A stretch of 43,538 nucleotides of DNA from Lichtheimia corymbifera B2541. Taxonomy: Eukaryota; Mucoromycota; Mucoromycetes; Mucorales; Lichtheimiaceae. Shown in pieces: positions 24,806 through 37,500 of this stretch. The translations under genes and the position numbers were made by a program. Below the pieces are notes generated by a model. That model ran no database searches. It worked only from the letters and a program-made list of their open reading frames with translations, and had not been told where the DNA came from. Position 1 is the stretch's first letter, and every line of letters begins with the position of its first letter. The stretch covers positions 1 to 43,538 of the forward strand of contig JNEU01000477.1 in assembly GCA_000697475.1 (NCBI GenBank), in the 5' to 3' direction.

Positions 24806-26013
24806 TTAGTTCTTTTTGGGTTTTCCTTCGAAACGGATGGGAGTCTGGATATTAACGAGCCAGGAGACACCAACAGCTACGATAAAGACGACGACAGCGG
24901 ATACACCAATGGCCATAAATATACCAGGAGAAAACAATTGATATTTAGCGAAAATGGGTGCGCTGTTATCGGATGCAGGAGCACGACGTTCAAACATGCT
25001 GCGTTTCTTCATATGTGAGGACTAGAATGATGACATTCATTAGAACGAGGTTTCTAGTGGGAGGTGGTGAACAAGACTTACTGATTGCTTTGCAGAACTC
25101 GAGGTATAAATGACGGCATAATCGTCTTGGGCATATTCCTGAACAGACTTGATAAACTCATCCACAGCAGCATCTATCCCCATCTCCTATTAGCAACCCT
25201 ATCTTCTTTCCTTGAACGCACACACACACACACACACACACACATACCATTTTCCTGCATGGCAGCAACAGCACCAAAAGTGGAAGGCAATGACAAGACA
25301 GCAACAGTAGGTGATTGAGCATCTTGATCAATATCGAGAGCTATTCAAATGATCAGTATTTGAATCATATCCACGCTTTGCATGATATTCTTTTCTTACC
25401 TTGTCGAGGAGCCACTGTTACCATGCTACCTTCACATTCCTCAGAAATCAATTGTGCAAGTTGGTCAACGTTGACACTATCAGCAATGTATTCAAACTCG
25501 GTACGCGTGGCAGCATCCTTGCGATATTGCTATACATCCTATTGTCAGATACCAACATCTATTTTTTTTTGATATATCATATTTACCTTGATGGCAGCAA
25601 AGGCTTCTGAACGCGAGAAATCGTTGACATGGATCTATATATGAAACACTTAGTCTTCCCCTTTTTGCAACAGTATTACAATACAACATACACCGGGTTG
25701 GTCAACGACAGCAATCAACTTGGCATCACAAATGTCGGGAGAGAGCGACGACCAGATGGTAGTAACGGCATCATCTTTGCCGACAATGAACTGTTCAATG
25801 GCATCCATGGTAGGTGTAAAGTAGCTGTTTGTATATACAATGAGTATCAATGTCGTGTCTAACGTTGAATGGGTTGTTGTGTGTAGTCATGGTGCTATGA
25901 AGGTGGTGGGACACTCACTCCTTGGGAGACCACATAAGACATGGTACAGTGCTTTCAAAGGCAACAACAGCGGATGCCAGGGACGATAACAAGGCAGCAG
26001 CGTATATCTTCAT
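24806..26013 (-). CDS. BIG1/Voa1-like V-ATPase assembly and cell-wall protein
   Basis: Single-pass ER membrane protein. Fungal BIG1 is linked to beta-1,6-glucan and its relatives Voa1/Ac45 to V0 assembly of the V-ATPase (family knowledge). Seven exons (25919-26013, 25692-25824, 25587-25634, 25400-25529, 25248-25340, 25082-25173, 24806-25021) give 268 residues. A signal peptide MKIYAAALLSSLASAVVAF is followed by a luminal domain. Near the C-terminus YQLFSPGIFMAIGVSAVVVF begins the membrane helix, then NIQTPIRFEGKPKKN faces the cytosol; a KKxx-like lysine pair is close to the end. The donor of the intron after exon 5 sits at the edge of a GT microsatellite. Same strand as the GMD gene upstream. 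Confidence 0.85.
25217..25244. repeat. CA/TG microsatellite in a BIG1 intron
   Basis: Perfect CA run on the plus strand, so the transcript has a GU run directly after the donor of the intron 25174-25247. Confidence 0.85.
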
Positions 26014-26365
26014 GGTGGTGGTGGTTGCTGTGAAAAAGAAGAAGCTGTCTGAAACGCTCCAGGTGTCGGTTGCACGCGCTCTCATTCAAACATCGCACCT
26101 TGAAAATACAGCAGGATAGTTGATCAACAATAACAACGCCATCATTACAAAGATAAAAAAAAGTGTACATGTATTGATAAACAAATCATTTACTAGCAAT
26201 TGCTTTTGTTCAAAAGTGTACAAGATGGAGATGGAGGAGTTGTGAGTGTGCGTGGGGAAATAATCACAAAAAGCGTGCATTGGATGGTTTAAACGTAGTA
26301 GCAGGATGACAAAATGTGTGATGAGGGGGGAACAAATAGATATGTGTGTATGCAACGTGTCTTTT

Positions 26366-27721
<1,356 letters not shown>

Positions 27722-27781
27722 GATGAAGTTGGGATGAAGGGAAACTGAAAATAGACGAGGAGGCCTGTCTCTGTCTTTTTC

Positions 27782-27791
27782 TTTTTATATA
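27782..27791 (-). promoter_or_regulatory. TATA box of the GMD gene
   Basis: TATATAAAAA on the complement, about 61-70 nt upstream of the GMD ATG. Confidence 0.6.
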
Positions 27792-28161
27792 GTGAGACAA
27801 GGATAAGCATCAGGTTACACAGCCTAGTGTGCTATGATAAGACCGCGAACAACGCTAACAGTATCCGACCAATGGAAGCAGATATTGCTTATTTCTTCTT
27901 TACCATCTTGGCAAAAGATCAGGGGAGAGACCCAAGAGAGAGAAAATGTATACAAGATTACACTAGTGTTGTGTATTGCATAATATATATATAATAAAGG
28001 AGGAAAAAGGCTATGGTACAATATATAAAATTCTACACTACTTTGAAATGTGTGCGTGTGTTTCGCTTGTCGGTGATAAAAAGTGATGTGATCGACGTAA
28101 GATGCGGTGGTGGCCCCCCTTCTTTTTTTCCCTTCAGTGATGTGCCACGTTGGTATTTTTT
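27792..28161. other. Intergenic region GMD / Zn2Cys6 regulator
   Basis: Promoter side of GMD and 3' flank of the regulator gene. Contains a TA-rich stretch at about 27980-28000. No gene seen. Confidence 0.55.
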
Positions 28162-30332
28162 TTAGCACAAGAGTGATCGGACACTCATTTCCGTTTTTCG
28201 ATTCGAGTCCGTCTTGCCAACAGCCGCCGCTGCTGTGCTGCTCTCCAATTCAGGAATACTTGTTTGCTTCATTGTCCTTTGTGCTGCTGAAGCTGCTGCA
28301 TTCAAAGTACTACTGGATGTTTGTAGAAAATATTGCGTGGTTGGATGGGTCACTGATGGTATCACTCGTCTTGGTGCAATCGTATTGCTTCCTCCCGTTC
28401 CTCCTGCTCCACCATTACCACCTCCTCCTGCTGCTGCAGTATTAGGCGGTAATCGATAAGATAGGCCTGGACTAACATGGATCGGCGTTGTGGAACTAGT
28501 GCCATTTCCTCCTCCTCCTCCACCTCCACTTTGTCGCCGCATGGTATTATCAGCATGACTGGCTATCTGCCGAAAATAAGACCCACTTAACGATGGGAAG
28601 AGTCGATCGGCAACCTTATTATCCATTGGCTGATGCCGTTTATCTGCTGTCACCGGGGCAACATTCACCTTGGGCATGATATCCAACTTTTTCGCAGATA
28701 ACGTCACCGTATTAAGCTGTGAATTGGTAGTGAAATGGCCTGGCAGTAATCCTTGTCGTACTTGTAACGATCCTGATCGAGGAGGTTGTGAGGCAAGCGT
28801 ACGTGGCATCAACGGTCGATGATGATAGGATGAATGGCCGACGTTATTGTTAATGTGGTTACTGCTATTGCTGGGAAGAGGCTGGAACTTTGATAAAGGC
28901 CGACGATTGTTCTTGTTATTATTAATCTGTTGACGATTGTCGTTGTTGTTGTTGTTGTTGACCACCACTTGATCCAATTGATAAGGTCCTCTCACTCGAT
29001 ATTCATGTTTCCTTAATTCTGCCACAATATACAACTTGTTCAATGTTGAAGGTTTTGTCAAATCGGCCCCAAGCCCAGCGCCCAATGACACTTGCATCTG
29101 ATATAGCTCGTAATCCCCAGATTCTTTCTTGACATGAATGGTATCCATAAACATTTCCGATCCCCTCGCAGGGACCATCAACTTTTCTGGCTCAATTTGA
29201 TGGAAAAGCGGTGATGTCGTGCGTTCTGAAGGGGGTGGTCGAGCATCAGGTCGGAACTCTCTGCCGTATTGCCGTGTAATATCCATAATATTATCAAGTA
29301 ATAATCGATGTAACCGTGCCAGCCGGTCCGTGTCATGCGAAGAAATGAGACCATATAAGGAACGATGCATCAAATCGTTTGGATCATATCCCCATGATTC
29401 CTTTGTTTCCTCTGATGCTCGAGCACAGCACATTTCCATGGATAAAAACATGGTAATCGTAGTTGGTGATGATGATGAAGAGGATGATTGTATTGCTGGT
29501 GAAGATGATGTAGTGACAAAGGATAATGCAGGAGATGAAAATGATGATGATGGCTGTTGTGGTTGTGGTGGTGATGGTTGCTGTGGTTGTGGTTGCTGTG
29601 CAACAGGGGTTGATGCTATTGATGATGATTCATGATGTTGATCTTTACGAGGTGTGGCTATAAGATCATCCTTATTCCATGTGATTTCTTGTTGCTGCTG
29701 ACTACGGAATGATTCGACAGGTTCGTGAACAAAAGAAAAGCTCGTGGATGGTGTGTTCTTTTGCATAATTGAAGCAGGTGTCTGAATAATCATTGATCCC
29801 CCATACATGATATTGAGTCGCTTTGTATCATTCAACTTTGGTCGTCCTCGTTTCTTATGCTGCACATCTTGACATGTCGATGCTTTTCCCGATGATACAC
29901 ATCGTTTGCACGGCCTTGATACTGTCGTTTAAAGCTATGAGTATATACTTGTCTTTTCTCTCTCGCTTTATATGCTTACCATCACACGCTAGATGCGCCT
30001 TTTTGCAGTTGACACCTACACGATGATATTATAAGCAAAGATTGAATCATACAACAAGCTGGATATTGCTTACAAGCACTTGGGACATGAGATTTATATC
30101 CACGTTTTGCGGGAACAACCATAGGCGTGGGTTGTGAATCAGCGTCATTGGTGGTTGTTGTAGTAGTAGTTGTAGTGGAAGGAGAATTAACAAGAGCAGA
30201 AGAGGGAGAGGACGGTAAAATGACCATGGAAGCTGAATCTAGATCGGAATCTGGCGATGGAAGATTGTGGGGAAGTTGTCTTTGAGTTGCAGACGAAGAC
30301 GGCGGCAGCAGCTGCTGAGAAGGTGCCTGCAT
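28162..30332 (-). CDS. Zn2Cys6 transcription factor with PAS-like domain
   Basis: Fungal binuclear zinc-cluster regulator. Three exons (30074-30332, 29980-30015, 28162-29921) give 684 residues. The zinc cluster is split over all three exons: C87-x2-C-x6-C-x5-C-x2-C-x8-C115, flanked by RGYKSHVPSA and QHKKRGRPK, a composition familiar from Ert1/AcuK-related proteins. After a Gln/Pro/Ser-rich linker, a PAS-like block reads FLSMEMCCARASEE, WGYDPNDLMHRSLYGLI and DTDRLARLHRLLLDN, followed by LYIVAELRKHEYRV. The rest is low complexity (Asn, Gly and Ser runs). Ert1-like proteins control gluconeogenesis and carbon use, but assigning that here is inference. Divergent from the questin oxidase-like gene. 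Confidence 0.88.
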
Positions 30333-32253
30333 AACAAACAAGGAACAGCAGTTGCTAAGCTGAGTGAATGGGGGAGCGAGAATGAGAGAGTGAGAGAGGA
30401 AACAAGGGCGGTGAATATGTGCGATGAGAAAAACTCTAATAGGAAAAGAAATCCATTCTCTTTGTTCTTTGCTTTAACGACGGCGTCTCATTGTTCGCCC
30501 TTGCATGCATTGGATTGGTTGACAGGTCGGATGCTACACTTTATTACCCCACATCCGCCAAACTAGAAAAACACCCCATCACAACACTCGCGCAATACGT
30601 ACAATGTGGGGAAAGATATCCACAACGCTTACTTTCATCATGTTGAATAATAAAGCCCATGTCTGTTGTGTAACTGTAATAATCCCATGTTAGTTGTATC
30701 TTTCCCACACTCCCTGCTCGCTACTGTCTCCCTCGCACACTGCATATTATTTCGTCGATGCAGCTTGTTGTTAGTATCACACATCCCTTTGCCGCTTGAA
30801 TGACAATTGCCCTACAGGATGCCCCATCCATATATGGCACTCATTTCATTGCATATTACAGATAAGACATGCCACGTGTATGTAAACCCCATGGGCAAGG
30901 CCTGTTGCGTCGTACATTCATCATGTTCTCACATTGCACCACCTCCACCTCCAACCGCTTTAACCAAATTTCGCGCAAATATTCCGATGAAAGGTTGAAA
31001 GAGAGAATAGAGAAATAGCGGTTAATGTTTCCACCATAATCTTTAATGCGTGTATGCTGGTGACGGTAAAAGAAGAATTAAACGCAATATATATGCAGCA
31101 GTGTGCACAATGCATTATGCCTCAATGCATCAGCCACACTCGTGGTGCAGCATTAAAGTTGAGGAGACGCAACACGTCTCTGCACAAGATTAGATCGTAT
31201 GCATCACCTTGCATTTCTACCACACACGTATGAAGTTTAACTACCAATGGCTTTACTTTTGGAAGAATATGATCCCATCCATATGCCTAAAAATATGGTA
31301 TGATATACCAATCTCGGAAGTGAAAGAGCATACTTGTTGTTTGTTTGTTGCCATGAGGACCTGGTTGGCGTAATGGTTACCGGGCTGTTCATGTTTGGGT
31401 ATGAAGAATGTTCTCATTTGAAGGCCCCGATATAGCAATAATCAACCAGTTTTTCCCCATTACAGCTTTCAGTGCCAAGTCAAATACGATATAAGGATAT
31501 CCTTTCAATGATTTTTGCCCTTACTGGATGTAACTTTTAGCGAAAGCATCCAATGTTTCTATTCATTCAATTTATGTTGTGTGGTATTAATAGCAGCCCC
31601 TTCCGCCGCAAGTATCAGGAGACTCCATAAACTTGTCATTGCAGATAAGGTTGAAGTGCCAAGTACGATCCGAGGATATTGGATGACAGCGAAACACTCA
31701 ACATGGTTATGTTTTGGATAAAGTGCCATCCATTTAAACTTTGGTATGTGCCTCACAAACGTACTAAAATGGCTGTGTCGGGCTAATTGTTACTAAAACG
31801 ATCCCTGCAAATTGCGTACCGTGCATATCCACAGCCTGATATCTTGATTGTGCCTAATTTAGTTCAAAGAATATACCTGAACGACATCCCCGAAAGCCAA
31901 TGGTGAACAAGTACTACCAACCACCCTTAAGCACATATCCTATCTCATCCACCATCATGCATATACAATACAACATCCGCCTATCCGGGACTGACACACA
32001 GAACATCATATGGAAACAAAGAATCGCCTGACAAATCATGGTCGACAACGACTCAGGATTGTTCTTATTGGCACACACACAATGACGGTGTACCGAGAAA
32101 AGAAGAGGAAAAGGGATCGTGACTTGTTGCTATTTTCGACATTGCTATTGTGCGGGATTGAGGATCGCCTACTATATGAATGGGCATAAAATGCATTGGC
32201 TGATGATGCCATTTTACTCTCTTTCTTCCCATCATCCTTATTTCATTGCAACT
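30333..32253. other. Long divergent intergenic region, Zn2Cys6 regulator / questin oxidase-like gene
   Basis: About 1.9 kb with no supportable gene. Includes an inverted repeat CGGATG (30528-30533) and CATCCG (30552-30557), about 200 nt upstream of the regulator, and a diverged direct repeat pair near 31471 and 31655. The rest is AT-rich and shows no clear structure. Confidence 0.55.
31471..31715 (+). repeat. Diverged direct repeat pair
   Basis: AGTGCCAAGT begins both copies (31471 and 31655, 184 nt apart). Both continue with ACGAT, GGATAT, TGGATG and AGCGAAA in the same order; the first copy is about 25-30 nt longer through insertions. Origin unknown: an old tandem duplication or transposon relic. 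Confidence 0.45.
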
Positions 32254-33635
32254 ATGACGAGTACCGGGTTTTTATCACTGCAACAACAAGAATTACCAGC
32301 CCAGACTTTACCTTACACAACTTGCCAGTCATTCAACGACAAGGACGACCACGGCGGCGGCATGCAGCATAATGATCACCGAAAGTTATTGGTTGACCTT
32401 GTCCGTGATCACCATTCGCTTTACTTTATGGAACATCGAGATCGCCCCAACGTTGTAGCACGTGTCCTTGTTACCTTGCATGAGCTCGGTGGTAAGCTTT
32501 AATAACAACCAATACATGCTTCATAATGACGATTTAACCTTTTTCGTTCAGCTAGCAACGATCAGCTCGGTCGTGTATATGATCAGCTTTATGCTGAGTT
32601 GACTCCTTTGAGAATGGCACCCATTCAAATTGACAAGAATAACTGGCAAGAGTATCTAGGCAATCCCATGTAAGTAATTGAGGCAAAAATGAAGGCCTTT
32701 GTGCTTATCATCTATCGTGCAGTTACTATGGAAATTATCTCGACTTTTTCGATAAGCAGTTGGAAACGCATGGTCTGGAAGGTGTGGTCGAGCAATATCT
32801 CTACAATAGCGTGCTGCTTTATTCTGTGGGCTCTCAACTACAACCGCTCGTCCATCTGGCATTCGGTATTGAGCAACGACTCCCACTAGTAGTGACACAA
32901 GGTTTAGCGTATTTGGCAAGCACTTTTTTGGATGTGTCGGAGCTAACGACCATCCACAACGACAACAATGACGATACCAACGCCACGTTCTGGAACGATG
33001 AACAACTGCTGTTTGACCTTGTAGGTGCTGATCGTCGTTTTGGTGGCAAGATTGACGGCAGCAACACATTTCACTCTGCAGTCAAGGTGTTATTGAAAAG
33101 CAAAAGCGATCTGCTAAAGACATATATATTCGAGTGGACAAAGCGTAACAGACACCAAACCCTTCAGCAACGTCTGGATGAGCTTGTTGCTATGAGCGTG
33201 CGATTGATTACCTATAGCAGCCATCAACAGCGTGTGGGTTCGATTGAGCTTGACTGGTTTTTGGGTGGTGGGCAATTGCTTTCATCCGCCTTGGCTATCC
33301 AAACACTGATCAACCATGCCCCATCCCACGCTAATATCATGATGCCCCTCGTCAACTTGCAGTTCCTCGCCACATTATGCACCTATATTGTCCAAGGACG
33401 ACCTCGTGATATGGGCGCATCGGCTTCCTTGTCCTCATCCACGTCATTTACTTGGGAGCAATGTGTTGCAAACATTGTAGAGTCGGCTGACCCCAAGGCC
33501 ATTCTCACCTTACAAGCCTTGAAAAAAGCACAAGATCAACATCCTACCGATACCCACCTCTATCTCCAAACTGCCAACTTCCTTGCTCATTTCGCACAAA
33601 ACGGCACTTGGGTTAAGGGTGGCATTGGTTGGTAA
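32254..33635 (+). CDS. Questin oxidase-like family protein (DUF4243)
   Basis: Family includes fungal questin oxidase (GedK), a Baeyer-Villiger-type enzyme of anthraquinone pathways, and many uncharacterised members. Three exons (32254-32491, 32552-32669, 32723-33635) give 422 residues. Recognisable blocks: a helical ARVLVTLHELGASNDQLGRVYD near the N-terminus, then WQEYLGNPIYYGNYLDFFDKQ, and HLAFGIEQRLPLVVTQGLAY with the conserved His-x2-Tyr/Phe-Gly pattern. The ATG at 32254 is the first that precedes the conserved region without a doubtful leader; an upstream in-frame ATG at about 32177 could add some residues. No polyketide synthase or other pathway gene lies nearby, so the substrate is open. 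Confidence 0.85.
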
Positions 33636-33980
33636 CAAACAACCAAATGCCCTTTATGATCAATAATACCGCTAGATGATGATATTATATCCCACCACAG
33701 CTTCTTTCCATGCCACTTTGTATGACCTATTCCCACCACCCCAACTCTCTCTCTCTCTTCGCTCTACTTTGTATATATCTATGCATCATCATCATCGTCT
33801 CTTTTCACTTGTCTAAATGAATATCTTTAAAAGTGCAGTTGGTATGATTGAGTAGTATAAACGACTTAATGCAAAGAGGGTATAGCATTTTTACTTCGCC
33901 ATGATGTGACCTATCATGGTAATTTCTTGAGTTTGGGGCTTTGGAGATATAAGCGACCAAAGCTAGAAAGAAATCTTCGA
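33636..33980. other. 3' flank of the questin oxidase-like gene
   Basis: 345 nt of AT/CT-rich sequence with no gene seen; a CTCTCTCT run lies near 33750. Confidence 0.55.
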
Positions 33981-34229
33981 TTAGGAATGGTCAAAGTGGT
34001 TGGATTGGGCACCTTGTTCACCAGATAAGAGCCATGGTGTGATTGGATGTCCATGCATAAACCAGGTTCTTTTTTTATCCCTGCCATCAGATGAATTCAT
34101 TTTCCACCAAGAGTACTTGCGTAGATCTGGGGACACAAGCACTGGACCATGTGGTGCAAGCTTTTTCTTGTGATTACGTTGTTGCACGTATACCTTTGGA
34201 TCCTTACCGTAATTGGGTTGGCTTGACAT
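33981..34229 (-). CDS. Possible small hypothetical protein
   Basis: An 82-codon frame starting at an ATG (34229), reading MSSQPNYGKDPKVYVQQRN onward. It is basic in the N-terminal half and has an aromatic KYSWWKMN stretch and a HGHPITPWLL stretch. I do not recognise it. A GTAAGG sequence after codon 7 could be a splice donor, and a 121-codon frame on the opposite strand (34091-34456) competes for the same DNA. There is no recognisable promoter. Real gene status is uncertain. Confidence 0.3.
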   Translation of the reverse strand: MSSQPNYGKDPKVYVQQRNHKKKLAPHGPVLVSPDLRKYSWWKMNSSDGRDKKRTWFMHGHPITPWLLSGEQGAQSNHFDHS

Positions 34230-34583
34230 CGACAGCTGTCGCTCTGATTGCTGTGCAACTCGAGCATGTCTCACACAATTCAGCCTTCTTGGTAACTAGG
34301 CAACAGCAACCGCTCAATCCATCCAAGAATATAAACCATGGGGTAACTATTTCTTCCATTGCCACCCGCGCACTGCGTAACCAATCATCCATAGATAACA
34401 TGCTAGACCGAATACGTCACAATTTGCCTATCTTTGCCAAGCTTGAATTTGTCTAATCACGTGAAGCAATAAGAATGTTATTATATCAAGTCATTGTCTA
34501 ATTATCACTATGTATGAGCGATGCACTATCTTAAATACGGTTTCTCTGCAGTGCAAGAGCAAGAGATGGGTGGGGATGGATCA
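34230..34583. other. Intergenic region before the GIGYF gene 3' end
   Basis: 354 nt; apart from the plus-strand frame that overlaps it (to 34456) nothing is recognised. Confidence 0.5.
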
Positions 34584-37500
34584 TTAGAAACCTTGGGTTT
34601 TCTTTTTGCCCTTCTTGGTGACCACTTGGAAAGTCTCTTCTTCATCCAGGGCAGCGCTGCTCATCACAGGAATGGTAACATTGAGCTTGCCAGCCATATC
34701 AGCCTTTCGACGTTTCATAAACTCTGCAGCGAATCGACGACCATCCATGGAAGTGGAGTTGGCGTAAATAATATCTTGAATAATCTCTGAAGAGCTGTTG
34801 TCCAATGGGAAAGAAAGCAACATTTGAAGAATCTCATCACCTAAAAAAAGTCAACGTTAGCAAAGAGCAATCAAATGCTATTATCCACTATAGCTTACCA
34901 TTAACACCAGCATTCAAACCACGCAAAGATTGACGGCACCAGCGCATAAACTCTTCACTTGGAGGCTTTTGATCATTGTCATTCTTGGGGGCATTTCTAG
35001 CAGCAGCGGCAGCAGCAGTGGCTGGTCGAGTTGAAGCAGGTGTAGATGAAATAGGCGTACTCTTGACTGCACCAACTACTTCCCATCCATCATTTTGTTG
35101 ACGAGCAGCAGCAGGTTGTTGAACATTGTTGCTAATGGATGAAAGGGGCGCAGCTGGCTTAGGAGCAGATCGCTGGTTGGTAACTGTAGTCCATGAACCA
35201 CCATTTGAGCTTGTAGACTATTATCATTAAATTAGCATCATTGCATTTTTAGAGTATGATAGAATGCATCTTACCTTGGGTGTAGTAGTACCAGCAATAC
35301 CAGCGTAGCCTTTACTAGGAATGTTGTTGACACTTGTAGCACTCGTGGTGGCGGCAGCAGCAGCGGCGGCGGCAGCAGCAGCCTGTTGTTTGGCTGCTTT
35401 CTTCTTCATGGCTTCTTCTTCTTCTTGCTGGATTTCACGCAAAGTCTTCTTAGGAGCAGCAGTAGCACCCCATGCTGGTGATGAAGATGATGCGTTGGAT
35501 ACAATGGTTGGATTCTTGGATGTGTTTGCCCAAGAAGCAGCTGATGCAGCCATTTGTTGTGCTTCAACTTGCTTACGGGATTCAGCTTCCTTTGCTTCCA
35601 TTTCTTGAATTTCACGCAACGAAGGGCCCTTTGGCGTTTGATCCACACCACCCCATGGAGAATTGTTGGTGACATTCCATCCAGCCTTGGTACTAGCACC
35701 ATTTTGAACAGCCTTTGCTTGTTGTTGCTGCTGTTGTTGCTGTTGTTGCATAAGCTTTTGTTGTTGTTCTTTGAGTTCCTGTTGCTTTTGCATCTCTTCA
35801 GCCTGAATTTCACGCAATGATACAGGTTTAACAGCTGGTGCAGATGCTGGCTTCGAAGGTGATGTCTGTGCTACGGGTTCAACATTTTCCTTGGCAGGTG
35901 CTGCAGATGGTTCTTTGATTGAGTTGTATTGCTGTTGTTCTTTGGGTTCTTCCTTCAATTGCATACCGCTCATTGGTGTTACAATGTCATCCACAGTGCT
36001 TTCTGGTTCAACCTTGTTTTCTGGAGTCTGAATGGTAGCAGCAGTTTGAGATGCGGGGGTAGGTGATGTTTTGCCTTGTAACCAAGAGTTCGACATTGAT
36101 CCTTCACCAGCAGTAACACTACCAACGCCTCGTGGAGTACCAGGAGCTGAACCCCAACCAGGAGCAGCAGCAGGAGATGCTTGTGGTCTAGTAGGCATAG
36201 TCGATTCCAAACCCATACTAGTAGCTGGTGCAAAAGCAGATTGTGCAAGAGGAGATTGCTGAGCGTGCTGCTGTTGTTGTTGTTGATAAGCCTGGGATTG
36301 CTGAGATGCAAGCATGGCTTCAAGAGAATGCTGTTGCGATAACTGCTGTTGCAATTGTTGCTGGAACTGCAAATGTTGCTGCTGCTTTTGTTGTAACAAC
36401 TGCAAGTATTGCTGATGTGACATTTGTTCGTTCATAGCACGTTGATAATCAAAAAGGCCTGGTGAGCCCATATTGGAGCCGAATAGTGGATTCAAAGAAG
36501 GCTGTTGTTGTTGTTGCTGACGGAACAAGGGTGGCATACCAGACGTATCATTTGCGCCACCAAACAAGTCATTTTGACTACCACTGCTATTCAACCACGA
36601 AGGTGTTCTTGGCTTATCACCCCATGGCGAGCCACTGTCACGTGAACCAAGCAATGAAGAACCAAAAGAATTGAGAGGACCTTGGAGAAGGGATGGCGAA
36701 TGTGGAGAACCAGGACCTTGACCCATTTGCTGCTGCAAAAAGTTTGAAGATAGGTTGTTGATACCACCGCCACCACCTAGTGGATTGTATTTTGCACCAC
36801 CAAAATCGAGACCACCACCAGCACCGCTTGCTTGAGGTGATAACAAATCCGATGCTTGCGATGAGTTGCCAAAGAAGCCAGCACCGGCAGAAGGATCCAA
36901 CCCCATCAATGAACCTGTTGAAGCAGGACCACGGCTGAAAGGATCCAAGGCTCTTGATCGTGGTGGCATATGCAGTGCGCTTGGAGATCCAGTAGCTGAA
37001 TGCGACGAAGGAAATGGGGTCAAGAATGGTTCATCATCCGTGCCAAGTCGTCGAATAAGCACAATCAAAGGCTCAAATTGACCTTCATCCTCACGTCGAA
37101 TCAATAGCGTAGGAGCGAAAAAGCCAGCCTTGTACCACTCTTGCATTTCCTGTGCCTCGAATGGTCCTTGCACAGTGCCTTGAGGATCACGGTAAAACCA
37201 TTTGTATTGAGTCACTGGTTTTTTGGCATTCAACATGGATGCAGGTCCTCCATTCTCTGCTTCTGATGAAAATTCACCATTCATGCCACCACCGAGTATG
37301 CCATGTGCACCTTTGAGTGGGGAACCAAAAGCTTCATCACCTTGGAAACCTCCTCCTCTTTTACTCATATCCGATTCCCCTTGCCAATCACCACGACGGG
37401 TATCCATTCCAGCCATGCTGCCACCGCCGCCACCACCAAGTCGGAATACACCATTGCTGTCAAATGAACCCACAGCTTCTTGGCTGACTGATCCCCAGGC

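Noticed and set aside
29219..29635. 138-codon frame antisense to the Zn2Cys6-PAS gene
   Set aside because: Composition (Asp/Gly/Cys runs) is the complement of Ser/Pro/Gln repeats in the real gene.
31374..31440. tRNA-like A box (TGGCGTAATGG)
   Set aside because: No B box GGTTCGANTCC at proper distance and no acceptor pairing, so not a tRNA gene.
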